Below, in pieces: positions 1 to 6,816 of a stretch of 11,706 nucleotides of DNA. The position numbers were made by a program, and so were the translations under genes. The notes under the pieces are model-generated. The model did no database searches, was not told the DNA's origin, and saw nothing but the letters and a program-made list of their open reading frames with translations. The stretch is from Gammaproteobacteria bacterium. GTDB lineage: Bacteria > Pseudomonadota > Gammaproteobacteria > GRL18. How positions within the stretch are numbered: the stretch's first letter is position 1; every line of letters begins with the position of its first letter. The stretch spans positions 1 to 11,706 of the forward strand of contig WTAX01000190.1 of assembly GCA_013139395.1 (NCBI GenBank), in the 5' to 3' direction.

Positions 1-7
1 ACTCTGC

Positions 8-574
8 CTAATAATTATGAATATTACCCGAAGCAAATGACTGGTAGATGACCAGTACTACTTTTTCACCCTGTTCATTAATTTTATATTTTTTATAATT
101 GCCTTCTTCTTCCATAACAAAACGACAAATCATTTTATCTCTATAAGAGACGCATATTTCTCCCTGCTCACTGATCTGCCATTTTGAGGTAAATTTATGG
201 CCTGCCTGCATCCCTCTCATGGTACCATCCGGATCCACATAAACTGTCATAGTTATTTTTCTTGATGGGATTGTCGCTTCATAAGTATTACCAGAGAATA
301 ATTTTCGGACTTCATCAGCTGATAATGTACGGGCAGGACAGGCATTGGGTACATAAGAAACCACCTCAGGATTGGCACAGGCACCACAGGCATTGGCATA
401 GGTTTTAAGACTATTATCTTTACCTAAAGCACACACTGGCGTGTAATCCATAGTACATATCACGGGACGTTCTTCAGGACAGAGCGTAGGATTAATCGTT
501 GCAAGCATGTCACTCGCTAAGCAATTTGAAACGATCATGATCAGAGCAATCAATAAACTAATACGCTTTTTCAT
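8..574 (-). CDS. Secreted protein with N-terminal Kazal-like cysteine module and C-terminal small beta-rich domain; function unknown
   Basis: A 188-residue protein that I do not recognise by name. Residues 1-20 form a signal peptide (KKR, then a hydrophobic stretch) with a likely signal peptidase I site after Ala20. Cys18 is not in a good lipobox (VSNC), so a lipoprotein is less likely. Residues 32-79 hold six cysteines (C32, C40, C48, C63, C66, C79) with the phrase YTPVCALG and a later YANAC. This is the layout of Kazal-type protease-inhibitor modules (PVCG...TYxNxC). Residues 83-188 form a second domain (LSADEVRKLFSGNTYEA, DPDGTMRG, KWQISEQGEICVSY) resembling small periplasmic domains that start with 'xLFSGNT' and end around two cysteines. 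The ATG at 574 is followed directly by the signal peptide; the Shine-Dalgarno is weak. The gene lies downstream of spoT, separated by an inverted-repeat element, so it is probably not cotranscribed with it. Inference: an exported protein, perhaps an inhibitor of an external protease. Confidence 0.75.
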   Translation of the reverse strand: MKKRISLLIALIMIVSNCLASDMLATINPTLCPEERPVICTMDYTPVCALGKDNSLKTYANACGACANPEVVSYVPNACPARTLSADEVRKLFSGNTYEATIPSRKITMTVYVDPDGTMRGMQAGHKFTSKWQISEQGEICVSYRDKMICRFVMEEEGNYKKYKINEQGEKVVLVIYQSFASGNIHNY

Positions 575-634
575 CTCTATATTCCGCCTGTAATTGTTAC
601 AAAAAAGTAACTTCCTGATTTATTATAATAATAG

Positions 635-810
635 AATATTGGTAACTATTCAGTGTATTATTAACAAAAAGCCTGTGGTTGCTTATTTTTCTGACTTTGA
701 TTGTCTGAGCGTAGCGACATCTCGTAACAGAAAGTCAAAGTTAGAAAAATAAGTGACCATGGGCTTAACAAGTGTTATTTAGGAATACATACTGAATAGT
801 TACGAATATT
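635..810. repeat. MITE-like 176-bp imperfect inverted-repeat element
   Basis: The outer arms at 635-654 and 791-810 are inverted copies matching at 19 of 20 positions (core GTAACTATTCAGT). An inner pair, 669-699 and 736-766, matches at 26 of 31. The centre (about 700-735) contains GAGCGTAGCGACA. There is no open reading frame or transposase, which is the structure of a miniature inverted-repeat element. I could not identify clear target-site duplications. It fills most of the 327-bp gap between spoT and the Kazal-protein gene; as RNA it would fold into a long hairpin. The remaining parts of the gap (575-634, 811-901) show only AT-rich sequence and a short GTTAC/GTAAC dyad at 596-611. Confidence 0.7.
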
Positions 811-901
811 GTAACTGTTTTCAAAATTAATCACAGTGTATTATCCTAAATAAATTGCAGTTGAATAAAACCTGAAATGAAGTCAGAAATTGCTTTATAA
901 T

Positions 902-3016
902 TTACAATCTTGTCAAAGTCGCAACCATATCCAGGGCTCGCAGGTTCCTCATAATATCAGCTAAATGTGTGCGATTACGAACAGCCAGAATAAAGTCCAG
1001 AGAAGAAAAATGATCTTCACGTTCTGCAGTGACAACATGCTCAATATTGGCTTCACTGTCTGCAATGGCAGAAGCAATAGTAGCCAAAACGCCCTTACGA
1101 TGTTCTACTACCACCCGTAAAGAAACACTGAACTCAGCAGTAATATCATCACTCCATTCAACATCAATCCACTTGTGAGTTTTTTTGCGTGTATCTTTAG
1201 CATTTTTACAAGATTTGGTATGAATCACAATACCCCGCCCGGAGCTGATATAGCCGACAATAGCATCACCGGGGATAGGATGGCAGCAGCGTCCATAATG
1301 AACCACCATACCCTCCGTACCCATAATATCTAAAGAAAGTCCCTTTTCTTTACGTGATTTATCCAGTGCATCACTTTGATCAGGTAATAAATGACGCACC
1401 ACCAGCTGAGGTATTCGATTACCCAGACCCACTTGATTTAATAATTCATCAAATGTCTTTAGATTATAATCTTCTATCACTTTCTGAATACGGCTTTGAG
1501 ATAAATCCTGAACTGACATATTAAGATTGGAAAGGCATTTATTCAGCAGACGTGTGCCCAATGCCACCGATTCATCCTGATGCAGGTTTTTCAGTATAAT
1601 GCGAATATTACTGCGCGCCTTGGCAGTAAAAACAAAATTGAGCCATGAAGGATTTGGGTTAGCACCCGGTGCCGTAATAATCTCAATGGTTTGACCATTT
1701 TTTAATTGCGTATTCAACGGGATGTATTGCTGATCCATTTTAGCAGCAATACAGGAGTTGCCGATATCAGTGTGCACAGCATAAGCAAAATCGACGATGG
1801 TTGCCCCTCTGGGGAGCTCCATTATTTGTCCTTTCGGTGAAAAAACATACACCTCATCAGGAAACAGGTCAACTTTAACATTTTCTAAAAATTCAATGGA
1901 GTTACCCGCATTTTGCTGTAAATCAAGCAGTCCTTTGAGCCACTCTCTGGCCTTGGCCTGAGCAATGACACCGCCATTGTTTTCCCCTTCTTTATACCCC
2001 CAGTGGGCCGCAATACCATTTTCTGCAACACGATGCATATCCTTAGTACGCAGTTGTACTTCAATGGGTACACCAAAAGGACTGAAGAGAATGGTATGCA
2101 GAGATTGATAACCATTCACTTTAGGGATCGCAATATAATCTTTGAATTTTCCCGGTATGGGTTTATACAGAGCATGGACAGCACCTAATGCTCGATAACA
2201 ACTATCCACACTGTTCACCACCACACGAAAAGCATAGACATCATAAACTTCTGAAAAAGGCAGCTGCTTCGTCTGCATTTTTTGATAAATACTATAAAGG
2301 TGTTTTTCCCGTCCCAGAACCTGGCACTCAAGGCCTTCATGAAGCAGGCGATTTTTCAGAGCATCCTGAATCTTCTGGACGATAGCTTTTCGATTACCCC
2401 GTGTTTTTAATACTGATTCTTTCAGGACTCGATAACGCATGGGATAATAGGCCTTAAAACCTAAATCTTCCAATTCATGCCGAAGCACATTCATACCAAG
2501 ACGATTGGCAATCGGTGCATAAACTTCCAATGTCTCCGCAGCGATACGGCGGGCTTTTTCCGGGCGCATAATACCCAGTGTACGCATATTATGGAGTCGA
2601 TCGGCCAGTTTAATGAGGATAACACGAATATCCTTCACCATAGCAAGGATCATTTTACGAAAGCTTTCTGCCTTGGCTTCCAACTTATTGTCAAAGTGAA
2701 TATGATTCAGTTTGGTCAAACCATCAACAATTTCAGCAACTTCCTGACCAAAAAGTGAGGCGACTTGTTCTTTATGGGTTTCTGTATCTTCGATGACATC
2801 GTGCAGGATAGCAGCAATCAGTGTTTTTTCATCCATGCGCATTTCGGCAAGGATTCGAGCAACGGCAATAGGATGGTAAATATAAGGCTCACCCGTCATT
2901 CGAGTCTGCCCTTCATGGGCTTCGGCACCAAACAAATACGCATGGTAGACTGCACTGACCTTATCTTCTTCAAGATAAGTATTCAGCATTGCACACAAAT
3001 CACTGATTAGAAACAA
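902..3016 (-). CDS. spoT: Bifunctional (p)ppGpp synthetase/hydrolase SpoT (RelA/SpoT homologue)
   Basis: A 704-residue cytoplasmic enzyme that degrades and can make the stringent-response alarmone (p)ppGpp. The order is the full long-RSH layout. An N-terminal HD hydrolase domain (about 20-190) has His48, His72-Asp73 and Glu76-Asp77 intact (HDVIEDT). A synthetase domain (about 235-350) has YDVYAFRVVV, GYQSLHT and the basic KFKD stretch typical of hydrolase-competent enzymes. A TGS domain follows (about 385-450; VFSPKGQIMELPRGAT), then the conserved-cysteine region (CCHPIPGD) and a C-terminal ACT domain. Length and sequence match E. coli SpoT. The start is TTG at 3016: the N-terminus MFLISDLCAMLNTYL lines up residue for residue with E. 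coli MYLFESLNQLIQTYL, and AGGGA lies about 10 nt upstream. An ATG at 2989 would lose nine conserved-length residues. It follows rpoZ by 147 bp containing a short tandem repeat. Confidence 0.97.
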   Translation of the reverse strand: MFLISDLCAMLNTYLEEDKVSAVYHAYLFGAEAHEGQTRMTGEPYIYHPIAVARILAEMRMDEKTLIAAILHDVIEDTETHKEQVASLFGQEVAEIVDGLTKLNHIHFDNKLEAKAESFRKMILAMVKDIRVILIKLADRLHNMRTLGIMRPEKARRIAAETLEVYAPIANRLGMNVLRHELEDLGFKAYYPMRYRVLKESVLKTRGNRKAIVQKIQDALKNRLLHEGLECQVLGREKHLYSIYQKMQTKQLPFSEVYDVYAFRVVVNSVDSCYRALGAVHALYKPIPGKFKDYIAIPKVNGYQSLHTILFSPFGVPIEVQLRTKDMHRVAENGIAAHWGYKEGENNGGVIAQAKAREWLKGLLDLQQNAGNSIEFLENVKVDLFPDEVYVFSPKGQIMELPRGATIVDFAYAVHTDIGNSCIAAKMDQQYIPLNTQLKNGQTIEIITAPGANPNPSWLNFVFTAKARSNIRIILKNLHQDESVALGTRLLNKCLSNLNMSVQDLSQSRIQKVIEDYNLKTFDELLNQVGLGNRIPQLVVRHLLPDQSDALDKSRKEKGLSLDIMGTEGMVVHYGRCCHPIPGDAIVGYISSGRGIVIHTKSCKNAKDTRKKTHKWIDVEWSDDITAEFSVSLRVVVEHRKGVLATIASAIADSEANIEHVVTAEREDHFSSLDFILAVRNRTHLADIMRNLRALDMVATLTRL

Positions 3017-3064
3017 TTGGGAGAGTCCCTGTCAGACATTAATGAATGGGGTGGCCAAGCCGAA

Positions 3065-3131
3065 ACAGCCCTGAGCTAAATACACAGCCCTGAGCTTACG
3101 GACAGCCATGAGTGGGATGTACAGCCCTGAG
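3065..3131. repeat. Four-copy short tandem repeat (ACAGCCCTGAG) in the rpoZ-spoT intergenic region
   Basis: The 11-mer ACAGCCCTGAG occurs at 3065-3075, 3084-3094 and 3121-3131, and with one change (ACAGCCATGAG) at 3102-3112. Copies are spaced 19, 18 and 19 bp start to start, and the intervening 7-8 bp differ. On the transcript the unit reads CTCAGGGCTGT, within the leader or spacer ahead of spoT and ending about 49 nt before its TTG start. A related fragment (CAGACAGGGCC) lies just beyond. Role unknown: a minisatellite, a set of protein sites, or a remnant are all possible. Confidence 0.85.
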
Positions 3132-3163
3132 TTTATAACAGTTCAGACAGGGCCAATGTAAAG

Positions 3164-3436
3164 TTATTCTTCGCCAGTCATCTCTTGACCAACTTCTTCT
3201 ACAGATGTCAGAGACGCGCCCATATGAGCCATAGCTGAGACTTCTTCCAGAATTTCAGGACCCACTTTTCCTTCAGCAATCTCTCTTAGAGCAATGACTG
3301 TCGGCTTGTCATTTTCTTCATCAACTAAAGGCTCTTGCCCATTGGCGATCTGACGAGCACGCTTAGCTGCAACCATTACTAATTCAAAACGATTTTGTAC
3401 ATTATCAAGACAATCTTCAACTGTCACTCGTGCCAT
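3164..3436 (-). CDS. rpoZ: DNA-directed RNA polymerase omega subunit
   Basis: A 90-residue protein, nearly the same length as E. coli RpoZ (91). The omega subunit binds the beta' C-terminus, aids RNA polymerase assembly and, in proteobacteria, forms part of a ppGpp binding site. The N-terminus [20 protein letters not shown] and the [14 protein letters not shown] core match the family; the tail is acidic and variable as usual. The ATG at 3436 is chosen over an upstream in-frame TTG (3463) because it yields the conserved MARVTV start and has AGGGG 9 nt upstream. It sits between gmk and spoT, the conserved gammaproteobacterial order, which links the polymerase subunit to the alarmone enzyme. Confidence 0.97.
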   Translation of the reverse strand: MARVTVEDCLDNVQNRFELVMVAAKRARQIANGQEPLVDEENDKPTVIALREIAEGKVGPEILEEVSAMAHMGASLTSVEEVGQEMTGEE

Positions 3437-3459
3437 TGGTGTTATACCCCTGAATCTTT

Positions 3460-3503
3460 GCAACTTATAGAATATGTTATAGTTGCTGATGTTATTTATG
3501 CAA
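3460..3503 (-). promoter_or_regulatory. Candidate rpoZ(-spoT) promoter with a dyad over the -10
   Basis: Reading the minus strand, a -35-like TTGCAT (3498-3503) is followed after 16 nt by TATAAC (3476-3481). The -35 match is only 3 of 6. The -10 is embedded in an inverted repeat, GCAACTTATA (3460-3469) and TATAGTTGC (3478-3486), with one unpaired base and an 8-nt centre. Such a dyad could be an operator. It lies 24-50 nt upstream of the rpoZ ATG. The overlap with the -10 argues against it being purely an RNA leader hairpin. This is a pattern-based call only. Confidence 0.4.
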
Positions 3504-3556
3504 TAGAAAACCAGTCATTCTACTAAATAGGACACTGCTGCACAAGTTAAATTTAA

Positions 3557-3571
3557 ACCTGGATTTCAGGT
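3557..3571 (-). terminator. Weak hairpin overlapping the gmk stop codon
   Basis: ACCTG/CAGGT form a 5-bp stem with a 5-nt loop that includes the gmk TGA. On the minus strand it is followed by an AT-rich run (TTAAATTTAA) but no clean T-tract. It could attenuate gmk transcription ahead of rpoZ, or mean nothing. Low confidence. Confidence 0.2.
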
Positions 3572-4201
3572 CAAAAGCGCTTTAATAAGATTATGGTGAC
3601 GTCTGCATTGTGATGTTTGACGTAAGCGAAAAGCATAGATTAATGCTTTTAACTCTCCCAGAGCATGGGAGAATTGGTCATTAACAATTAAATATTCGAA
3701 TTCATTATAATGTGATAGTTGTTCAATGGCTTCATTCATTCGATTATTAATGACCTCATCAGCATCCTGGCCTCGTTCTTTGAGACGTGATAATAGTTCA
3801 TGACGTGATGGCGGTAAAATAAAGACCATTGTGCAATGCTCAAATTGCTCTTTAACCTGTTGTGCACCCTGCCAGTCAATTTCCAGAATAACATCAATGC
3901 CGGCCTTGAGTTTTTCTTTAATTTGCATTTTGGATGTACCGTAAAAATTACCAAACACTTCCGCATGTTCAATAAACTGATCATCGGCAATCATTTGCTT
4001 AAAAATATCATGTTGTATGTAATGATAGTCAACACCTTCACGCTCGCCAGGGCGCTGTGCCCGGGTAGTATAAGAAACTGAGACTTCAATCAGATCAGTT
4101 TCTTCCAGCAAGGCCTTAACCAGACTGGTTTTTCCAGCACCCGAAGGGGCACTGATAATATATAACATGCCACAATTCGTCTCAGGACTATGGTTAAACA
4201 T
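3566..4201 (-). CDS. gmk: Guanylate kinase
   Basis: A 211-residue cytoplasmic enzyme converting GMP (and dGMP) plus ATP to GDP and ADP, an essential step to GTP and, further on, to (p)ppGpp. The P-loop APSGAGKT lies at residues 18-25, followed by the GMP-binding stretch (SVSYTTRAQRPGEREGVDYHY), then the conserved VFGNFYGTSKMQI and VILEIDWQGAQQV and the lid-like FILPPSRHELLSRLKERGQD. Its length is close to E. coli Gmk (207). The ATG at 4201 gives a slightly longer N-terminus than usual; a purine-rich GAGAAG upstream supports it, while Met12 is an alternative. It lies 26 bp after yicC and is probably cotranscribed with it. Confidence 0.97.
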   Translation of the reverse strand: MFNHSPETNCGMLYIISAPSGAGKTSLVKALLEETDLIEVSVSYTTRAQRPGEREGVDYHYIQHDIFKQMIADDQFIEHAEVFGNFYGTSKMQIKEKLKAGIDVILEIDWQGAQQVKEQFEHCTMVFILPPSRHELLSRLKERGQDADEVINNRMNEAIEQLSHYNEFEYLIVNDQFSHALGELKALIYAFRLRQTSQCRRHHNLIKALLT

Positions 4202-4227
4202 ATTTCTTCTCTTTTTAGGATTATTAG

Positions 4228-5094
4228 TTATTCTACATTCTGTATTTGTTCGCGCATTTGTTCTATCAGTACTTTCATATCAACAGAAGCCTGAGTCATA
4301 AGCTTTGCTATGGATTTAGAGCCTAAAGTATTTGCTTCTCTATTAAGCTCCTGCATCAGAAAATCCAGACGTCTGCCGATTGCTTCATCACTGTCCATGG
4401 TTCGGCTTATTTCATCAAGGTGGGTATCAAGACGATCAAGTTCTTCTGCGACATCAGCTTTTTGAGCGATATAAACCATTTCCTGCTCAAGACGATCATT
4501 ATCCATCTCGGCTTTTAAGGTCTGTAATTTTTCTTCCAGTCTTGTTCTTTGATGTTGTAACAACTGCGGCATTTGCTTGCGTATCATACTGACTAGTTTA
4601 CGCATTTCACTCACCCGCTGCGTAATCATTTGTTCCAGTGCATTGCCTTCTCTTTTTTTACCATCCAGTAATTCTTCAAGTGTCTTATCAAGTAATAAAA
4701 ACAGGGATTCTTTTATTTCATCCAGTTCAATATCCTGTCTGTCCATAACACCCGGCCAGTTTAAAATATCAACGGCGTTAACCGGGGCGGCATTATAAAT
4801 CAGTTTATCAATATCATGCAGAGTCTTAGCAATTTGTTCAGCCAAATCATGATTAAACGCAATAGACTGATTGTCTGTTTGCTGCAGATGCAGGCGCATC
4901 ACCAAATCCAGTTTGCCACGCTTTAGTTTTTCTTTAATTCGCTCACGCAGCTTTATTTCCAAAGCCCTAAGTTCTTCAGGCATTTTTATATTCATTTCTA
5001 AAAAGCGATGATTGACACTGCGCAGTTCAATTGTCATAGCCCCGAAAGGTGATTTTTCTTCCCGACGTGCATAGGCTGTCATACTTTTAACCAT
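4228..5094 (-). CDS. yicC: YicC family endoribonuclease
   Basis: 288 residues, the usual length for YicC (287 in E. coli). The N-terminal half opens with MVKSMTAYARREEKSPFG and LRSVNHRFLEMNIKMPEELR, the YicC-like signature. A middle section rich in Lys/Glu/Leu (about 145-215) is helical or coiled-coil. The C-terminus (about 235-288; GRRLDFLMQELNREANTLGS) is the DUF1732 domain. Family knowledge: YicC proteins have been reported as endoribonucleases or RNase adaptors acting on RNA, including a small RNA in E. coli. The ATG at 5094 has GGAG 7 nt upstream. It is the first gene of the minus-strand cluster (yicC-gmk) and diverges from the kinase gene, with a 121-bp shared upstream region. In E. coli yicC instead diverges from rph; here two genes sit between them. 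Confidence 0.95.
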   Translation of the reverse strand: MVKSMTAYARREEKSPFGAMTIELRSVNHRFLEMNIKMPEELRALEIKLRERIKEKLKRGKLDLVMRLHLQQTDNQSIAFNHDLAEQIAKTLHDIDKLIYNAAPVNAVDILNWPGVMDRQDIELDEIKESLFLLLDKTLEELLDGKKREGNALEQMITQRVSEMRKLVSMIRKQMPQLLQHQRTRLEEKLQTLKAEMDNDRLEQEMVYIAQKADVAEELDRLDTHLDEISRTMDSDEAIGRRLDFLMQELNREANTLGSKSIAKLMTQASVDMKVLIEQMREQIQNVE

Positions 5095-5127
5095 AAAGAC
5101 TCCATTTATTTATCACTTTCATTAATG

Positions 5128-5136
5128 ATTGTAACA
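5128..5136 (-). promoter_or_regulatory. Candidate extended -10 for yicC-gmk
   Basis: The minus strand reads TGTTACAAT, an extended -10 (TGn-TACAAT), 34 nt or so upstream of the yicC ATG. No good -35 is seen, which extended -10 promoters tolerate. It lies in the 121-bp divergent region shared with the kinase gene. Confidence 0.4.
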
Positions 5137-5166
5137 TAGTCGATAGTAATTCTATGGTTATCTTAC

Positions 5167-5172
5167 TATAAT
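5167..5172 (+). promoter_or_regulatory. Candidate -10 (TATAAT) for the kinase gene
   Basis: A perfect TATAAT sits 43 bp upstream of the kinase ATG, on the plus strand. The -35 position (TAGTAA at about 5144-5149) is poor and there is no TG extension, so an activator or a weak promoter is possible. The gene's own Shine-Dalgarno AGGA (5208-5211) is close to its ATG. Confidence 0.35.
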
Positions 5173-5215
5173 CAGAATAAGACAAAAAAAGAGTTAACAG
5201 GAATAACAGGAACTC

Positions 5216-6175
5216 ATGGAGCACAATATATCCCCCTTACCTAACGGCACTCAGGTCGATGAATATATTATTGACAGTGTGTTGGGTGGTGGTGGATTCA
5301 GTATCGTTTATAATGCACACTTAGTCTCTGATGAAAACCTGACAGTGATCATCAAAGAATTCATGCCTAAGAAACTTGCCGTACGTATTAATGAGACCGA
5401 TGTCACCAGTCTCGATCCTTCTGCCCCTGAATCCTACAATAAAGGACGTAAGCTTTTCTTTCAGGAGGCTAGTACTCTGGCCACTCTCAAGCATCCTAAC
5501 ATTGTTGATGTAACCAACTTTTTTCAAACTAATGGCACTGCATATATGGTCATGAAGGATGAAAAAGGTGTGAATATGCAAGATTATATTCGTAAATATA
5601 AGGGTAAACTCAGTGAAAAACTACTGAGAACAGTATTTCCCCAGTTACTATCCGGGGTAAAAATGATACACGATAAAGACTTACTTCATCTGGATATCAA
5701 ACCCAGCAATATTCATTTACGTCAGGGCGGCAGGCCTCTGCTATTAGATTTTGGTGCTGTCAGAGAACAGATGAAAACTCGCTTATATGAGGCCCGCGTT
5801 GTCGCCACATCGGGATTTGCCCCCATTGAACAAGTCACCGAGCGTGGTTATATGGGGCCCTGGACTGATATATATGCCATTGGTGCAACCATGCGCAGCT
5901 GTATTGAAGGTACGCCTCCTCCCCCAGCTAACAAACGTAAAGATAATGATCCAATGAAGCCTGCTGTCGATGCATTCAAACGAAAATACAGTAAAGTACT
6001 TCTGGAAGCCATTGACTGGGCAATGGAGCCGGATCAACGCTTAAGACCTCAAAGTTGTGATGAATTATTAGCAATGCTGAAAAAAATGCCTGAGGAAAGT
6101 GAGTCTCAAACCTTATTTGATAAATTCAGTCTCAACAAACTTTCTAATGCAATGCCCTGGAATAGATCAAAGTAA
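5216..6175 (+). CDS. Eukaryotic-type serine/threonine protein kinase (Hanks type, non-RD)
   Basis: 319 residues, essentially one kinase domain (about 17-290) with a short tail and no transmembrane, PASTA or FHA segment, so likely cytoplasmic. Visible motifs: Gly-rich loop LGGGGFSIVY (23-32), ATP-anchoring Lys47 (VIIKEF), helix-C Glu84, catalytic loop HLDIKPSN (158-165; Asp160, Lys162, Asn165), DFG (178-180), a modified APE region (TSGFAPIEQ, 198-206) and the structural Asp218 (WTDIYAIG). All phosphotransfer residues are present, so activity is plausible. HLD replaces HRD, so activation-loop phosphorylation may not be required as in RD kinases. The substrate is unknown and no PP2C phosphatase is beside it. 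AGGA lies 4 nt before the ATG. It ends 12 bp from the convergent hemerythrin gene. Kinase genes between yicC and rph occur in some other gammaproteobacteria, from memory. Confidence 0.93.
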   Translation: MEHNISPLPNGTQVDEYIIDSVLGGGGFSIVYNAHLVSDENLTVIIKEFMPKKLAVRINETDVTSLDPSAPESYNKGRKLFFQEASTLATLKHPNIVDVTNFFQTNGTAYMVMKDEKGVNMQDYIRKYKGKLSEKLLRTVFPQLLSGVKMIHDKDLLHLDIKPSNIHLRQGGRPLLLDFGAVREQMKTRLYEARVVATSGFAPIEQVTERGYMGPWTDIYAIGATMRSCIEGTPPPPANKRKDNDPMKPAVDAFKRKYSKVLLEAIDWAMEPDQRLRPQSCDELLAMLKKMPEESESQTLFDKFSLNKLSNAMPWNRSK

Positions 6176-6187
6176 TCAGCGTTTAAA

Positions 6188-6595
6188 TTAAATCACCCCT
6201 TTTTCTTTTAGAAAGCCCGCATAAGCTTTATCTGTTTTTAAAATATGCTGAATCAGCCAATCTTTTAAAAAGTGCATCACTTCTACACTAATCATAAAAT
6301 CACCATTTTTTACTTTTTGCTGCAAATTTTTAACTTGTTCTATCAGTGCACTGTGTTCATTTTTATGCACTTGCGACTCTGAGTACCCGTATTGGGCAAA
6401 TAATTCTTCCTCATAGCCAAAATGCTCTACTGTATAAACAGCCAGCTCGTCAAATATTTCGCTCAGCGCCTGGTTTGCCTGTCCTGACAACAATGCGTCA
6501 TTCAATGCATTGATCATATTAATGAGTTTTTTATGTTGCTCATCAATTGAATTAATTCCAATACTCAATTCATCGTTCCACTGAATTAAAGGCAT
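6188..6595 (-). CDS. Bacteriohemerythrin (single-domain, O2-binding di-iron protein)
   Basis: 135 residues, typical of stand-alone bacteriohemerythrins (about 130-140), with no fused signalling domain or signal peptide, hence cytoplasmic. The N-terminus MPLIQWNDELSIGINSIDEQH is the family signature. All seven iron ligands of the four-helix bundle can be placed: His21 (DEQH), His58 and Glu62 (HFGYEE), His77 and His81 (HKNEH), His117 and Asp122 (HILKTD). Known members bind O2 reversibly and have been proposed to deliver it to oxygenases or respiratory enzymes or to sense it. The ATG at 6595 has a strong AGGGG 6-8 nt upstream. It converges with the kinase gene and diverges from rph. A functional link to the kinase is only inferred from position. 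Confidence 0.95.
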   Translation of the reverse strand: MPLIQWNDELSIGINSIDEQHKKLINMINALNDALLSGQANQALSEIFDELAVYTVEHFGYEEELFAQYGYSESQVHKNEHSALIEQVKNLQQKVKNGDFMISVEVMHFLKDWLIQHILKTDKAYAGFLKEKGVI

Positions 6596-6695
6596 TATGT
6601 CCCCTTTTAAAAAAATTAGTATGCATGATTATTAAAAAAAGAAATAAAAAAATCTACCCATGAATCACCACTTTGTTAATTTTTATCATTTATCC

Positions 6696-6733
6696 GGGTA
6701 TTATTTAGCAGAAAAATTGGGTATTTATTGAGC
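6696..6733. promoter_or_regulatory. Near-identical direct repeats in the hemerythrin/rph divergent region
   Basis: GGGTATTATTTAGC (6696-6709) and GGGTATTTATTGAGC (6719-6733) lie 23 bp apart start to start, about two helical turns. They sit between the hemerythrin start (6595) and the rph extended -10 (6770), so they could be tandem sites for one regulator. No known regulator motif is recognised. The flanking 6600-6690 is A/T-run rich. Confidence 0.3.
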
Positions 6734-6769
6734 GAATAGCAAGATACATACAGCTTTCTATCGTTAGAA

Positions 6770-6778
6770 TGTTATAAT
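6770..6778 (+). promoter_or_regulatory. Extended -10 promoter for rph-rdgB
   Basis: TGTTATAAT is a consensus extended -10 (TGn-TATAAT), 38 nt upstream of the rph ATG, predicting a leader of about 30 nt. The matching -35 position has no clear TTGACA, which is usual for extended -10 promoters. Confidence 0.55.
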
Positions 6779-6816
6779 TCCGCTCTTAATTAAGAAAATA
6801 ACAGGAAACTTATTTT

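Noticed and set aside
1885..3010. Several open frames of 60-90 codons on both strands within spoT
   Set aside because: They overlap a strongly conserved long gene, have no family resemblance and no independent ribosome sites; they are frame shadows.
3065..3131. Possible mini CRISPR array
   Set aside because: Units are 11 bp with 7-8-bp spacers, far below CRISPR repeat and spacer lengths, and no cas genes are present.
3437..3463. Longer rpoZ with nine extra N-terminal residues from a TTG
   Set aside because: The ATG at 3436 gives the conserved MARVTV start and has AGGGG at proper spacing.
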